Shown here one piece after another: positions 8,208-16,598 of a stretch of 50,907 nucleotides of DNA. Source of the DNA: Foetidibacter luteolus (lineage in GTDB: Bacteria; Bacteroidota; Bacteroidia; Chitinophagales; Chitinophagaceae); contig NZ_VVIP01000054.1 of assembly GCF_009650435.1 (NCBI RefSeq), positions 1 to 50,907 on the forward strand. The letters are read 5' to 3'. The translations under genes and the position numbers were made by a program. Under the pieces are notes generated by a model that did not search any database, had not been told where the DNA came from, and saw nothing but the letters and a program-made list of their open reading frames with translations. Positions within the stretch are counted from its first letter, which is position 1, and each line of letters starts with the position of its first letter.

Positions 8208-10463
8208 ATGAAACTGGATACAATAAAAAAGAGTAGCCGTATTGCTTTGGGAAAATGCTTTGTGGTTGTATGCTGCCTGGCGGTGGGCTGCGGCCAGCCG
8301 CCGGCTGAGCAAGCTGCGGTAAGGCCTTCGCCAGTTAAAATGCAGCCTGTTCCAGATTATTTATCTCCGGAGCAAAGCATGCAAACCATGCACCTGCCGC
8401 CCGGTTACCACCTGCAATTGGTGGCATCGGAGCCTATGGTGCAGGAGCCCGTGGCCATTACATGGGATGGAAACGGACGCATGTATGTGGCCGAGATGAG
8501 AAGTTACATGCAGGATATTGAAGGTACAGGCGAACGCCTGCCCATAAGCCGCATAAGCAGGCTGGAAGATACCGACGGCGACGGCGTAATGGACAAGCAT
8601 ACCGTTTTTATAGACAGCCTTGTATTGCCCAGGATGCTGCTTGCCCTGGATGACAGGCTGGTAGTTAACGAAACCTATACGTACAACCTGCACAGCTACC
8701 GCGATACCAACGGAGACGGCGTAGCGGATGAAAAAAAACTTGTGTACCGTAACGATGCCCCGGACGAGCGTAACCTGGAGCACCAGAAAAGCGGGCTTGT
8801 GTGGAACCTCGACAACAATATTTATGTTACCAGCCCGGTACGCTACCGGTACCGCAATAACATGCTGGTGCCCGATTCGCTGGGTAATGCCCCGGCAGGC
8901 CAATGGGGCATAGCGAATGATAATTATGGCAGGCTGTTTTTTTCTTTTGCCGGTGGCGAAGTGCCGGCACTTGGGTTTCAGCAAAACCCGGCTTATGGCC
9001 CTATGGAAGCGGATGACCAGCTTGAGCCCGGTTTTGAGCAGGTTTGGCCGGTTATAGGCACGCCGGATGTGGAAGGCGGTTTGCAAAGGCTGCGGGAGGA
9101 TAGTTCGCTCAATCATTTTTCCGCATCCTGCGGGCAAACCATTTTTCGTGGCAATAAACTGCCTGCCACTATGCAGGGTGATTTGCTGATATGCGAACCT
9201 GCGGGCCGCCTTATACGCCGGGCGAAAGTAATAAACAACAACGGCAGGGTCCTGCTGCGAAATGCCTATGATAAAGCAGAGTTTCTTGCTTCAACTGACA
9301 TGAACTTCAGACCGGTAAACACAGCCACCGGCCCGGATGGCTGCCTGTACGTGGTAGATATGTACCACGGCATAATACAGGAAAGCCAGTGGACCGGGCC
9401 GGACACCCATATAAGGAAACAGATATTGCGCAAAGGCCTGGACAAGAACCATGGCCGTGGCCGCATATACAGGGTGGTATATGATGGCATGAAGCCTGCG
9501 CCGCAGCAAAAACTGCTGGATATGAGCAACACCCGGCTTGTTGGGTTGCTGCAGCACCCGAATGGCTGGTGCAGGGATAATGCCCAGAAATTGCTGGTTG
9601 TACGCAATGCCACGGGTATAGCCGGTTTACTGGAAGCCATGGCTACCGGCAGGCGCAGCTTTTGGCAGGCCCTGCAATTCTGGAAAAGTAAACCTTCCGC
9701 ACTTGCCCGCATTCATGCGCTGTGGACGCTGGATGGCCTTGGGCTTACTAAAAAGGAAACAGTTAAAGACGCGTTGCGGGATGAAGATTCGCAGGTGAGG
9801 AAGGCTGCTATTTGCATAGCAGAAGTTTTTCTTAAACAGCAGGACAAAGAAATGCTGCACCTGCTGGAGTTATTAAAAGATGACAGCAGTATGGATGTAC
9901 AGGTTCAATTGATATTATCGCTGCGTGATTACCGCGGGAATAATGCCGCCGCAACCATTAAATACATCGCCGCTAAACACCAGCAGAATGCCCTTCTTCA
10001 AAAAATGGCTGCACAAAGCCTGGTTAGCGATAATTACCTGGCGGAGCTTAGGGACATCATCAAAGGCCGCAATGAATTTCATCAAACACTGATACTGGAT
10101 GGCGCCGGGCATTTTACACAGTTGTGCGCCAACTGCCATGGCGCCGATGGTAAAGGGCTGCCCTCTGCTGTTGCCCCGCCGCTGGCCGGCTCCGCAAGGG
10201 TGAAAGGAGATGCTGAAACGCTTATAAAAATACTCCTGCACGGCCTGCAGGGCCCCGTTGATGGCAAGGATTATCCGGCCATCATGCCTGGTATGGGCGA
10301 CAATTCCAACGAGTATATCGCTTCTGTGCTCAGCTACATCCGCACCGCTATGGGTAATAACTCAACTGTAATAGAGCCTTCTGAAGTACGGGTGCTAAGA
10401 CCAAAACTGCAAGGGCGCAAAACCAACTGGACGCTGGAAGAACTGCTAAAGGACAAAAAATAA
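8208..10463 (+). CDS. PVC-type haem-binding beta-propeller lipoprotein (putative membrane-bound dehydrogenase)
   Basis: A 751-residue exported protein, probably a lipoprotein (Cys28 in LAVGC). A beta-propeller of the putative membrane-bound dehydrogenase type (about 55-420) carries two calcium-loop-like motifs, DTDGDGVMD and DTNGDGVAD. A HEAT-like helical region (about 440-625) follows, and then a cytochrome c domain with CANCH at 640-644 and a Met-rich GMGDN segment as possible distal ligand. Such proteins are presumed to oxidise sugars or alcohols and pass electrons to a c-type haem; the reaction is not established for this one. It lies 24 bp upstream of a glycosidase in the FecI/FecR-controlled locus, suggesting periplasmic or surface oxidation of a released sugar. 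Confidence 0.85.
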   Translation: MKLDTIKKSSRIALGKCFVVVCCLAVGCGQPPAEQAAVRPSPVKMQPVPDYLSPEQSMQTMHLPPGYHLQLVASEPMVQEPVAITWDGNGRMYVAEMRSYMQDIEGTGERLPISRISRLEDTDGDGVMDKHTVFIDSLVLPRMLLALDDRLVVNETYTYNLHSYRDTNGDGVADEKKLVYRNDAPDERNLEHQKSGLVWNLDNNIYVTSPVRYRYRNNMLVPDSLGNAPAGQWGIANDNYGRLFFSFAGGEVPALGFQQNPAYGPMEADDQLEPGFEQVWPVIGTPDVEGGLQRLREDSSLNHFSASCGQTIFRGNKLPATMQGDLLICEPAGRLIRRAKVINNNGRVLLRNAYDKAEFLASTDMNFRPVNTATGPDGCLYVVDMYHGIIQESQWTGPDTHIRKQILRKGLDKNHGRGRIYRVVYDGMKPAPQQKLLDMSNTRLVGLLQHPNGWCRDNAQKLLVVRNATGIAGLLEAMATGRRSFWQALQFWKSKPSALARIHALWTLDGLGLTKKETVKDALRDEDSQVRKAAICIAEVFLKQQDKEMLHLLELLKDDSSMDVQVQLILSLRDYRGNNAAATIKYIAAKHQQNALLQKMAAQSLVSDNYLAELRDIIKGRNEFHQTLILDGAGHFTQLCANCHGADGKGLPSAVAPPLAGSARVKGDAETLIKILLHGLQGPVDGKDYPAIMPGMGDNSNEYIASVLSYIRTAMGNNSTVIEPSEVRVLRPKLQGRKTNWTLEELLKDKK

Positions 10464-10487
10464 AAGCCGCCACCGGCACAACACATT

Positions 10488-12878
10488 ATGACTACCCGTG
10501 TTACAATTTGCCTGTTGTTTTTATGGTGCCAGGCGGCCTTATTGTCAGCCCAGCCCATTACTGCCGGAGCTGGGGAGAAAACACCATCGCTATCCATGTA
10601 CTTCGACTGGATTAACCGCAACTGGCATGGCTCCACCGAGAAAAAAGCATTGGCAGGGATTGGTTTTTTTGAATGGATGAAAGATGAATACGGCATGCAG
10701 CTAGATATCTTTTTGCTAGATGCAGGCGTATTCGACAACGGGCCCAACTGCTCATCCGTGCCTGGCAGGCCAGCTTATGGTAATCTTTCTTCACCCTGGT
10801 TTAAGCAGGCTTACCCAAACGGGCTGCAGAAAATATACGAACGTGCTTCGCAAATGGGTACAAGGCTTGGTTTATGGATTGGCCCTGATGGATATGGAAA
10901 CACCCGGGCTGAAGCGGCGGCACGCATCAACCTGCTTGCCGGCCTTTGCCGGGATTATAAGCTCCGCCTGTTTAAGATGGATGCCTGTTGCAGTGACTTA
11001 AGGCCGGAAAAAGAACCATTTTTTATCACAGCCATGCAGCAGGCCAGGAAATATTCCCCGGATCTTATTGTACTAAACCATCGCATCAGCCTTAGCGATA
11101 AAGCAAAAAAATATGCCACTACTTTTCTTTGGGAAGGCAGGGAAACTTACATAGATGTAAACAATTTTAATGATACCGTGGCGCCACACCACAGGCAGGG
11201 TAATATGAAGAGAGGGTTGCCACCCGGTTTGCAAAGGTTGACAGAAGACCACGGTATCTGCTTTTCCTCGGCCCTGGATTATTGGGAGGACGACCTGGTA
11301 CTACAGGCCTTCAATCGTTCATTGGTGATAGCCCCGGAAATTTATGGCAACCCGTGGCTGTTGCGGGATGAAGAGTTTGCCAGGCTTGCACGTATCTTCA
11401 ACCTGCACCGGCGCTACAATGGCATATTGGTAAACGCAAAAGAATTGCCCGGGGACAGGTATGGTTATAAAGCTGTTTCCCGCGGGGATACCATAACCCG
11501 GCTGCTTACATTATGCAATCTTTCCTGGCACACGCAATGGTACGGAGTTGCACCCGATAGCAGCATAGGCCTTGGGCATGCGGCATCGTACCATTTCCAG
11601 CAATACCACCCCGTTGAAAAATACCTTGGCCAAATTAAGGCAGGCAGCACACTGGCTGTTGAAGTGCCGCCCTTTCGCTCTGTATTGGTAAATGTTACGG
11701 CCCGCCAGGATAATTTTTTTGTGGAGGGTACCGCTTACCAGGTAACACGCGAAATGAAAGGAAAGCCGCTTGAAGTAACTCTGTTGGGTATGCCCGGCAC
11801 CCGGGCAAAAGTTAAAGTGCATGCCGCTGAAAACAGTCGGCTGTCATCGGCTATGTTGGATGGGCAGCCCGCGGCAGGCTTGCTTGCGGATGGCATGGAG
11901 GTAAGCTTTGCCGGGGATACGCTTAAACTGCCCTGGCACAGGAAAATTGGCGTATTGCCATTGACGAATGATACAACGGGCGCCACACCTGTATATGAAA
12001 CAATGTGCTTTAGCAACGATAACGATGCGCTGGAAACAAGAAGCCTTACCCGCGCCGGTAAAACCCGTTTTACACCTGTACAGGCGGCCAGGGATGCGTT
12101 TTTTAAAGACAGTCTTTTCCGTGCCACAGGTTCATGGCAGCAATTCGCTTTTGATGCGGACACATCCAGTTACTTTAAAACCTATGCAACGCAATATTCA
12201 AACGGGCTTATACCGGCAGGTGCACTTAGGGTTGCCTGGCCTGCCGGGCAACAGCCAGACAGCATCACACTTGAGGGGCTGCCCGGAAAGTATGATGCCG
12301 GCAAGGTTAGCCTGTCCCCGGACCTGGTATCCTGGCACAATGCGCAGGTAACTGCCGGCGATGGTAAGCTGCTGGTTCTTCCGCAAGAGGATGACAAATA
12401 TTTGAAACTGGAAAAAGCGCCTGCCTTTATCGGCGAAATCAAGGGGTACCGTAAAACCCGTCTTCTACCGTCTGCGGGTTGGCATGCATCCAATCTTTTC
12501 GCAAACATGGTGGCAGACACGGTAAAGCTTGCCTGGCGGCTGCCCTTCATGCTAACGGAAGCGGCGCCTGGCGCCTACCTGGCCCTCACTGTTCCCGGTT
12601 ACTACAATACAGAACAGGTATGGGCCGGCTTAAAAATTGGTGATAGCTTGATTGCCCCTTCGGACAGGAGCCCCTCTTTCCCCTACAACAACTGGGAGCA
12701 TGTTGACAAAGGCACAGGAAATGTTACTTTTTACTTTGCTGTTAGCGACAGCATCCTTAATCAAAATGCCGAAATGTTACTGTTCAGCGCCAATGGCAGC
12801 CTGGCGCAATGCCTGCCGGAATTATGGATAACCGCTTATCCTTCGCCTTACGCAAAAAGGCAACTGGTATTAGAATGA
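10488..12878 (+). CDS. Exported clan GH-D-like glycoside hydrolase (alpha-galactosidase-like)
   Basis: A 796-residue secreted protein (signal peptide about 1-22, LLSAQP). The N-terminal half resembles a melibiase-type TIM barrel: FDWINRNWHG near the start, LDAGVFDNG, GTRLGLWIGPDGYGN, then FKMDACCSD, where Asp165 sits in the position of the clan GH-D nucleophile. The second half (about 420-796) is beta-rich and carries what looks like a discoidin-like region (about 560-660). Clan GH-D includes GH27, GH31 and GH36; I cannot assign a family, and the length and tail are unusual for GH27. It is last in PUL 1. It would act on alpha-linked galactose or a similar sugar outside the inner membrane. Confidence 0.65.
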   Translation: MTTRVTICLLFLWCQAALLSAQPITAGAGEKTPSLSMYFDWINRNWHGSTEKKALAGIGFFEWMKDEYGMQLDIFLLDAGVFDNGPNCSSVPGRPAYGNLSSPWFKQAYPNGLQKIYERASQMGTRLGLWIGPDGYGNTRAEAAARINLLAGLCRDYKLRLFKMDACCSDLRPEKEPFFITAMQQARKYSPDLIVLNHRISLSDKAKKYATTFLWEGRETYIDVNNFNDTVAPHHRQGNMKRGLPPGLQRLTEDHGICFSSALDYWEDDLVLQAFNRSLVIAPEIYGNPWLLRDEEFARLARIFNLHRRYNGILVNAKELPGDRYGYKAVSRGDTITRLLTLCNLSWHTQWYGVAPDSSIGLGHAASYHFQQYHPVEKYLGQIKAGSTLAVEVPPFRSVLVNVTARQDNFFVEGTAYQVTREMKGKPLEVTLLGMPGTRAKVKVHAAENSRLSSAMLDGQPAAGLLADGMEVSFAGDTLKLPWHRKIGVLPLTNDTTGATPVYETMCFSNDNDALETRSLTRAGKTRFTPVQAARDAFFKDSLFRATGSWQQFAFDADTSSYFKTYATQYSNGLIPAGALRVAWPAGQQPDSITLEGLPGKYDAGKVSLSPDLVSWHNAQVTAGDGKLLVLPQEDDKYLKLEKAPAFIGEIKGYRKTRLLPSAGWHASNLFANMVADTVKLAWRLPFMLTEAAPGAYLALTVPGYYNTEQVWAGLKIGDSLIAPSDRSPSFPYNNWEHVDKGTGNVTFYFAVSDSILNQNAEMLLFSANGSLAQCLPELWITAYPSPYAKRQLVLE

Positions 12879-13119
12879 CAGTGCAGCTTAAGCAAAAGCC
12901 ATCGTGTTTTATCTTATGGTTGATTGCACTATTGGGTAATCTTTTCTTAAGCGGAGCTTTGTAGGGAATAATATCTTTTTGCAAAGAAAACATACAAAAC
13001 AGCCTGATTAATGGATTTCCTGGACGGGTAAAAAAAAGATTTTTGTTTAGCGTTCCATCCTAAGGAATGCTTCATTGACGGTTGTTTGCCAGCAATCATT
13101 CATTTTTAAAACTTCCGTC

Positions 13120-15063
13120 ATGGTTCAAACAAAAGATACGGTTATTGTCCGGCATCCCCTGCAGCCGGTAACAGCAGATGAAATCACTAATACCATCGCC
13201 ATTCTTCTGGGTCAAAAAGGTCTTGACAAAAACACGGTGCGGTTTATCTCGGTATCTCTGAAGGAGCCTCCCAAGCAAACAGTATATGCTTTTAAAGAAG
13301 GTGAGAAGTTTGAAAGGCAAACGTTTACGGTAGTATTGAATAGTTTAACCGGCGAAGTATTTGAAGCAGTGGTTAATCTTTCTACGACTGTGATTACTTC
13401 TTGGGAGCAAATTACAGGTGTGCAGCCAACAATGACCGCGGATGAACAGGTTGAATGCGAAGAAGTGGTGAAGAAAGATGCAGGCTTTCAGGCAGCGCTT
13501 AAAAGATATGGTATCACGAATCCCGACCTGGTTATGGTGGATATATGGACGGCTGGCAATTATGGTGCTGAAGAAGAAAGTAGTGTGAGGCTTGCCAGGC
13601 CGCTTTGTTTTGTTCGAGCCGATGAAACTGATAATGGCTATGCGCACCCGATAGAGGGGTTGAGGCCGGTTGTTGACCTGAATGCCATGAAAGTAATTCG
13701 TGTGGAAGAATTTGATATGACGCCTATACCACCAGACGCGGGCAACTACCGGGCTGATAAATTAACATCATTCCGGGGTGGCTTAAAGCCGCTTGAAATC
13801 ATCCAGCCGGAAGGGCCAAGTTTTACGGTGAATGGCTATGAGGTTAACTGGCAGCAATGGAATTTTCATATTGGCTTCGGTTCCCGCGAAGGGTTAACAC
13901 TCAACTATATTACTTACGATGATGCCGGCAATGTCAGGCCAGTATTGTACCGGGCTTCATTGTCCGAAATGGTGGTTCCGTACGGTGATCCCGGCCCTAC
14001 CCAAAACAAAAAGAATGCTTTTGATACAGGTGAATACGGCATGGGGCAATGCGCCAACAGCTTAACCCTTGGTTGCGACTGCCTGGGGTATATAAAATAT
14101 TTTGATGCAGTTCTCAACAACAGCCGGGGGGAGCCTTTTGTTATCAAAAATGCCATTTGCATGCATGAAGAAGATTATGGTATTTTATGGAAACATACGG
14201 ACCGCCGCAGCGGGCACGCAGAAGTAAGGCGTTCAAGAAGGCTGGTGATCTCTTCCATATCAACTGTTGAAAACTACGAGTACGGCTTTTTCTGGTATCT
14301 GTACCAGGATGGCAATATCCAGTTTGAAATAAAGTTAACGGGTATACTTTCATTAGGCGCATTAGATGCTGGCATTAAGCCTAAATACGGCAATCTGGTT
14401 GCCCCCCAGCTATATGCGCCTAATCACCAGCATTTCTTCAACATGCGGCTGGATTTTGACCTTGACGGTGTAAACAATTCAGTATACGAATTGAATGTGG
14501 TTGCCGATGAACCAGGAGATTACAATCCTTACCAGAATGCTTTTTATGCCAGTACCACCCTGCTTGAAACAGAGCAAAAGGCCAGGAGGAATATGAACCT
14601 GGAAACCTCACGTACCTGGAAGATTGTAAACCCTTCACGTAAAAATGCCTATGGAGAACCGGTAGGGTATAAGTTTATGCCTGGCGATAACTGCGTGCCT
14701 TTTGCGGCTAAAACTTCAAGTTGGTATCAAAGGGCGGGGTTTGTGGAAAATCATTTCTGGGTAACACCATTCAACACCAAAGAATTTTATGGCGCAGGGG
14801 ATTATCCCAACCAGCACAAAGGCGGCGACGGCCTCGTGAAATGGACAAGCGCAGACAGAAATGTCGCCGATACGGATATCGTAGTCTGGTATACCATGGG
14901 GCATACGCATATACCCAGGCCGGAAGACTATCCTGTAATGCCCGCAGCTTACATTGGCTTTTTACTAAAGCCCAACGGGTTTTTTAATGCCAATCCCGCT
15001 AACGACTTGCCCCCGGCAGAAAAAAAGAAGCAGCCTGGTGAAAATGGGTCATGCTGTTGCTAA
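13120..15063 (+). CDS. Copper amine oxidase (primary-amine oxidase)
   Basis: A 647-residue copper and topaquinone enzyme oxidising primary amines to aldehydes, ammonia and hydrogen peroxide. All key residues are visible: the TPQ precursor Tyr386 in NYEY, copper ligands His436 and His438 (HQH) and His597 (within TMGHTHIPRPEDYP), the catalytic-base Asp302 (FDTGEYGMG), and the conserved CDCLG and ICMHEED segments with the usual disulfide cysteines. ATG 13120 was chosen over a TTG at 13075. No signal peptide is apparent, so it is probably cytosolic like the Arthrobacter enzyme. A Cys-Cys-Cys C-terminus is odd. A short hairpin (GCGTTCC/GGAATGC, 13050-13070) lies in the leader. It stands alone, 241 bp after PUL 1, and nothing links its substrate to the PULs. 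Confidence 0.95.
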   Translation: MVQTKDTVIVRHPLQPVTADEITNTIAILLGQKGLDKNTVRFISVSLKEPPKQTVYAFKEGEKFERQTFTVVLNSLTGEVFEAVVNLSTTVITSWEQITGVQPTMTADEQVECEEVVKKDAGFQAALKRYGITNPDLVMVDIWTAGNYGAEEESSVRLARPLCFVRADETDNGYAHPIEGLRPVVDLNAMKVIRVEEFDMTPIPPDAGNYRADKLTSFRGGLKPLEIIQPEGPSFTVNGYEVNWQQWNFHIGFGSREGLTLNYITYDDAGNVRPVLYRASLSEMVVPYGDPGPTQNKKNAFDTGEYGMGQCANSLTLGCDCLGYIKYFDAVLNNSRGEPFVIKNAICMHEEDYGILWKHTDRRSGHAEVRRSRRLVISSISTVENYEYGFFWYLYQDGNIQFEIKLTGILSLGALDAGIKPKYGNLVAPQLYAPNHQHFFNMRLDFDLDGVNNSVYELNVVADEPGDYNPYQNAFYASTTLLETEQKARRNMNLETSRTWKIVNPSRKNAYGEPVGYKFMPGDNCVPFAAKTSSWYQRAGFVENHFWVTPFNTKEFYGAGDYPNQHKGGDGLVKWTSADRNVADTDIVVWYTMGHTHIPRPEDYPVMPAAYIGFLLKPNGFFNANPANDLPPAEKKKQPGENGSCCC

Positions 15064-15127
15064 TCGTAAATGGCAGGCTGTAGCAGGTTTGGTAATAATG
15101 CCTCTTTACCGCTTATAACAGTTTGGT

Positions 15128-15520
15128 ATGTATAGAAAACTTTCCCTTGTCGGCTCTTCTGTAGTTTGGATACTATTACCCAAATGCAGCGCATGCCTCA
15201 TGGCGTATATGGGCTTATTTAGTGCATTGGGCCTGGGGCGGCTGGTACATAGTAGTTATACATTGCCAGTAGTAAAATTACTGTTGCTGGTAAACCTGGT
15301 TGTGTCGGTATGGCTTTCTGTAAAGGCAAAACAATATGGATATGCCGCATTAAGCATTGGCGCAGCGGTGGTGTTTGTAATCAATAAACTTTATTTTGAA
15401 TCGGCCATTGTTAACCTGTGTACCTGTTTAATACTTATTATAGCGGCCTTGCGCATCCGGTTGCTGCGTATCCGGAAAAGAACATGTTTATTTCATCAAA
15501 AAGAAAAAGCTGCCTGTTAA
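15128..15520 (+). CDS. Small four-helix membrane protein with a Cys-x-x-Cys motif (MerC-like?)
   Basis: A 130-residue integral membrane protein with about four hydrophobic segments. LLPKCSACLMAY places Cys-Ser-Ala-Cys at the end of the first. Another cysteine pair (NLCTC) is near the last helix. Size and motif resemble MerC-type metal transport proteins, but I would not assign that function without a profile match. It follows the copper amine oxidase by 64 bp on the same strand, so metal handling for that enzyme is an attractive guess. It converges on the AraC gene with only 2 bp between stop codons. Confidence 0.7.
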   Translation: MYRKLSLVGSSVVWILLPKCSACLMAYMGLFSALGLGRLVHSSYTLPVVKLLLLVNLVVSVWLSVKAKQYGYAALSIGAAVVFVINKLYFESAIVNLCTCLILIIAALRIRLLRIRKRTCLFHQKEKAAC

Positions 15521-15528
15521 ATTCAGGC
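15512..15528. terminator. Shared hairpin between convergent genes
   Basis: GCCTG-TTAAATT-CAGGC forms a 5-bp stem spanning both stop codons of the convergent membrane-protein and AraC genes. It has A/G-rich sequence to its left (AAAAAGCT), which would give a U-rich tail on the minus transcript. The stem is short, so termination in both directions is only plausible. Confidence 0.35.
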
Positions 15529-16440
15529 CATCGCAAAAGGAGTTGTGCCGGCCCCAAGGAAGCGCTTGCGGTATTCTTTGGGGTTCATGCCGGCTATCTT
15601 CCTGAAATGTTTGTAAAAGTTGGAAAGGTTTTCAAAACCGCTGTCAAAACTAATCTGGGAAATACTGAGGTCATCTGTCATCAGCAGTTTGCAGGCATGG
15701 CTGATGCGGATTTCAGTTACATAATCAGAAAAACGTTTCCTGGTGTGATGCCTGAAATACCTCGAAAAAGCGGCATTGCTCATGTGCACAAGGCCAGCTA
15801 TTTCCTCAACATATATTTCACGGTTAAAATTGCTGCGTATGTATTCAAAAATAGTCTTAATGCGGCTGCGGTCTTTAATGTTAGAAGCTTCCCTGTGCCG
15901 GCCTACATTAAAGTCAGATGAAAGCAGGGGTACTACTTCATCGCTTTCCGAAAGTTTAATCAGAATATCCAACAGGCTAACCAGCCTGTGCGGTGCACTT
16001 TCTGAAGACATGTTGTGCAGTTTGTCAATAATATAACCGCGTACGTTGCCACGAATTTCCAGCGCAAGCCGGGAGTTGTCCAACAGGCGGTGCACCAGCT
16101 TCATTTCCGGTATTTCAAAAAAGTTGCGGCCTAAAAAATCTTCGGTAAAATGAATGAAAGTAGAGCAGGCTTCTCTTTTACCATTTTTGCGGTAGTATTC
16201 GGCATTATTCTTAAAAAAATGCGGAACACGCGGCCCAATAAGCATAAGCTCACCTTCATGAAACTCTCCAACCTTATCGCCGATAAATTTAGTGCCGCTG
16301 CTTTTGTCGATAGTTACCAGCTCGTACTCTTCATGAAAATGCCAGGGTTTATCAAAATAGGCGCAGTTCCAGTTGTTGTAAAGAAAAGATGTTTCACTTA
16401 TCAGCGGTAGTTTATGCAGTTGTGGCCTCATATTCAACAT
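15523..16440 (-). CDS. AraC-family transcriptional regulator
   Basis: A regulator of about 305 residues with an N-terminal cupin-type sensor domain (WHFHEEYELVTIDKSSGTKFIGD, then HEGELMLIGPRVPHFF) and a C-terminal double helix-turn-helix (about 205-300; EIYVEEIAGLVHMSNAAFSRYFRHH, SISQISFDSGFENLSNFYKHFRK, GMNPKEYRK). The cupin type usually senses a small sugar or sugar derivative. The start at 16440 was chosen because the upstream extension from 16530 is a low-complexity hydrophobic stretch unlike the family; ATG at 16431 is nearly as good. It is divergent from the exported Asp-box gene at 16599, whose promoter has A-rich repeats just upstream, so that gene is its likely target. Confidence 0.92.
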   Translation of the reverse strand: MLNMRPQLHKLPLISETSFLYNNWNCAYFDKPWHFHEEYELVTIDKSSGTKFIGDKVGEFHEGELMLIGPRVPHFFKNNAEYYRKNGKREACSTFIHFTEDFLGRNFFEIPEMKLVHRLLDNSRLALEIRGNVRGYIIDKLHNMSSESAPHRLVSLLDILIKLSESDEVVPLLSSDFNVGRHREASNIKDRSRIKTIFEYIRSNFNREIYVEEIAGLVHMSNAAFSRYFRHHTRKRFSDYVTEIRISHACKLLMTDDLSISQISFDSGFENLSNFYKHFRKIAGMNPKEYRKRFLGAGTTPFAMA

Positions 16441-16494
16441 TTTCGGGAGTTCAATGGTCAATTTAATTTTTTTTGATAACAATAAAAAAATCAT

Positions 16495-16559
16495 ATCAAA
16501 AAAGTATAAAAACATACATGAAAAAGACAAAAATGCCCTTGCATGCCGCTCTATATTTG
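16495..16559 (+). promoter_or_regulatory. Promoter and possible AraC site for the Asp-box gene
   Basis: TATATTTG (16552-16559) matches the Bacteroidota -7 consensus TAnnTTTG exactly and lies 39 bp before the ATG at 16599. No TTG sits at the proper -33 distance, as is common for activated promoters. Two similar A-rich blocks lie upstream about 22 bp apart (CAAAAAAGTATAAAAACAT at 16497-16515, GAAAAAGACAAAAATG at 16520-16535). They could be AraC half-sites, but low complexity makes the match weak. Confidence 0.45.
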
Positions 16560-16598
16560 CCTGGCGCTCTCAATCTCAGGACCTAAATATGTATTTAT

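Noticed and set aside
13075..13119. TTG start adding 15 residues to the copper amine oxidase
   Set aside because: The extension is not a signal peptide and ATG 13120 gives the normal family length.
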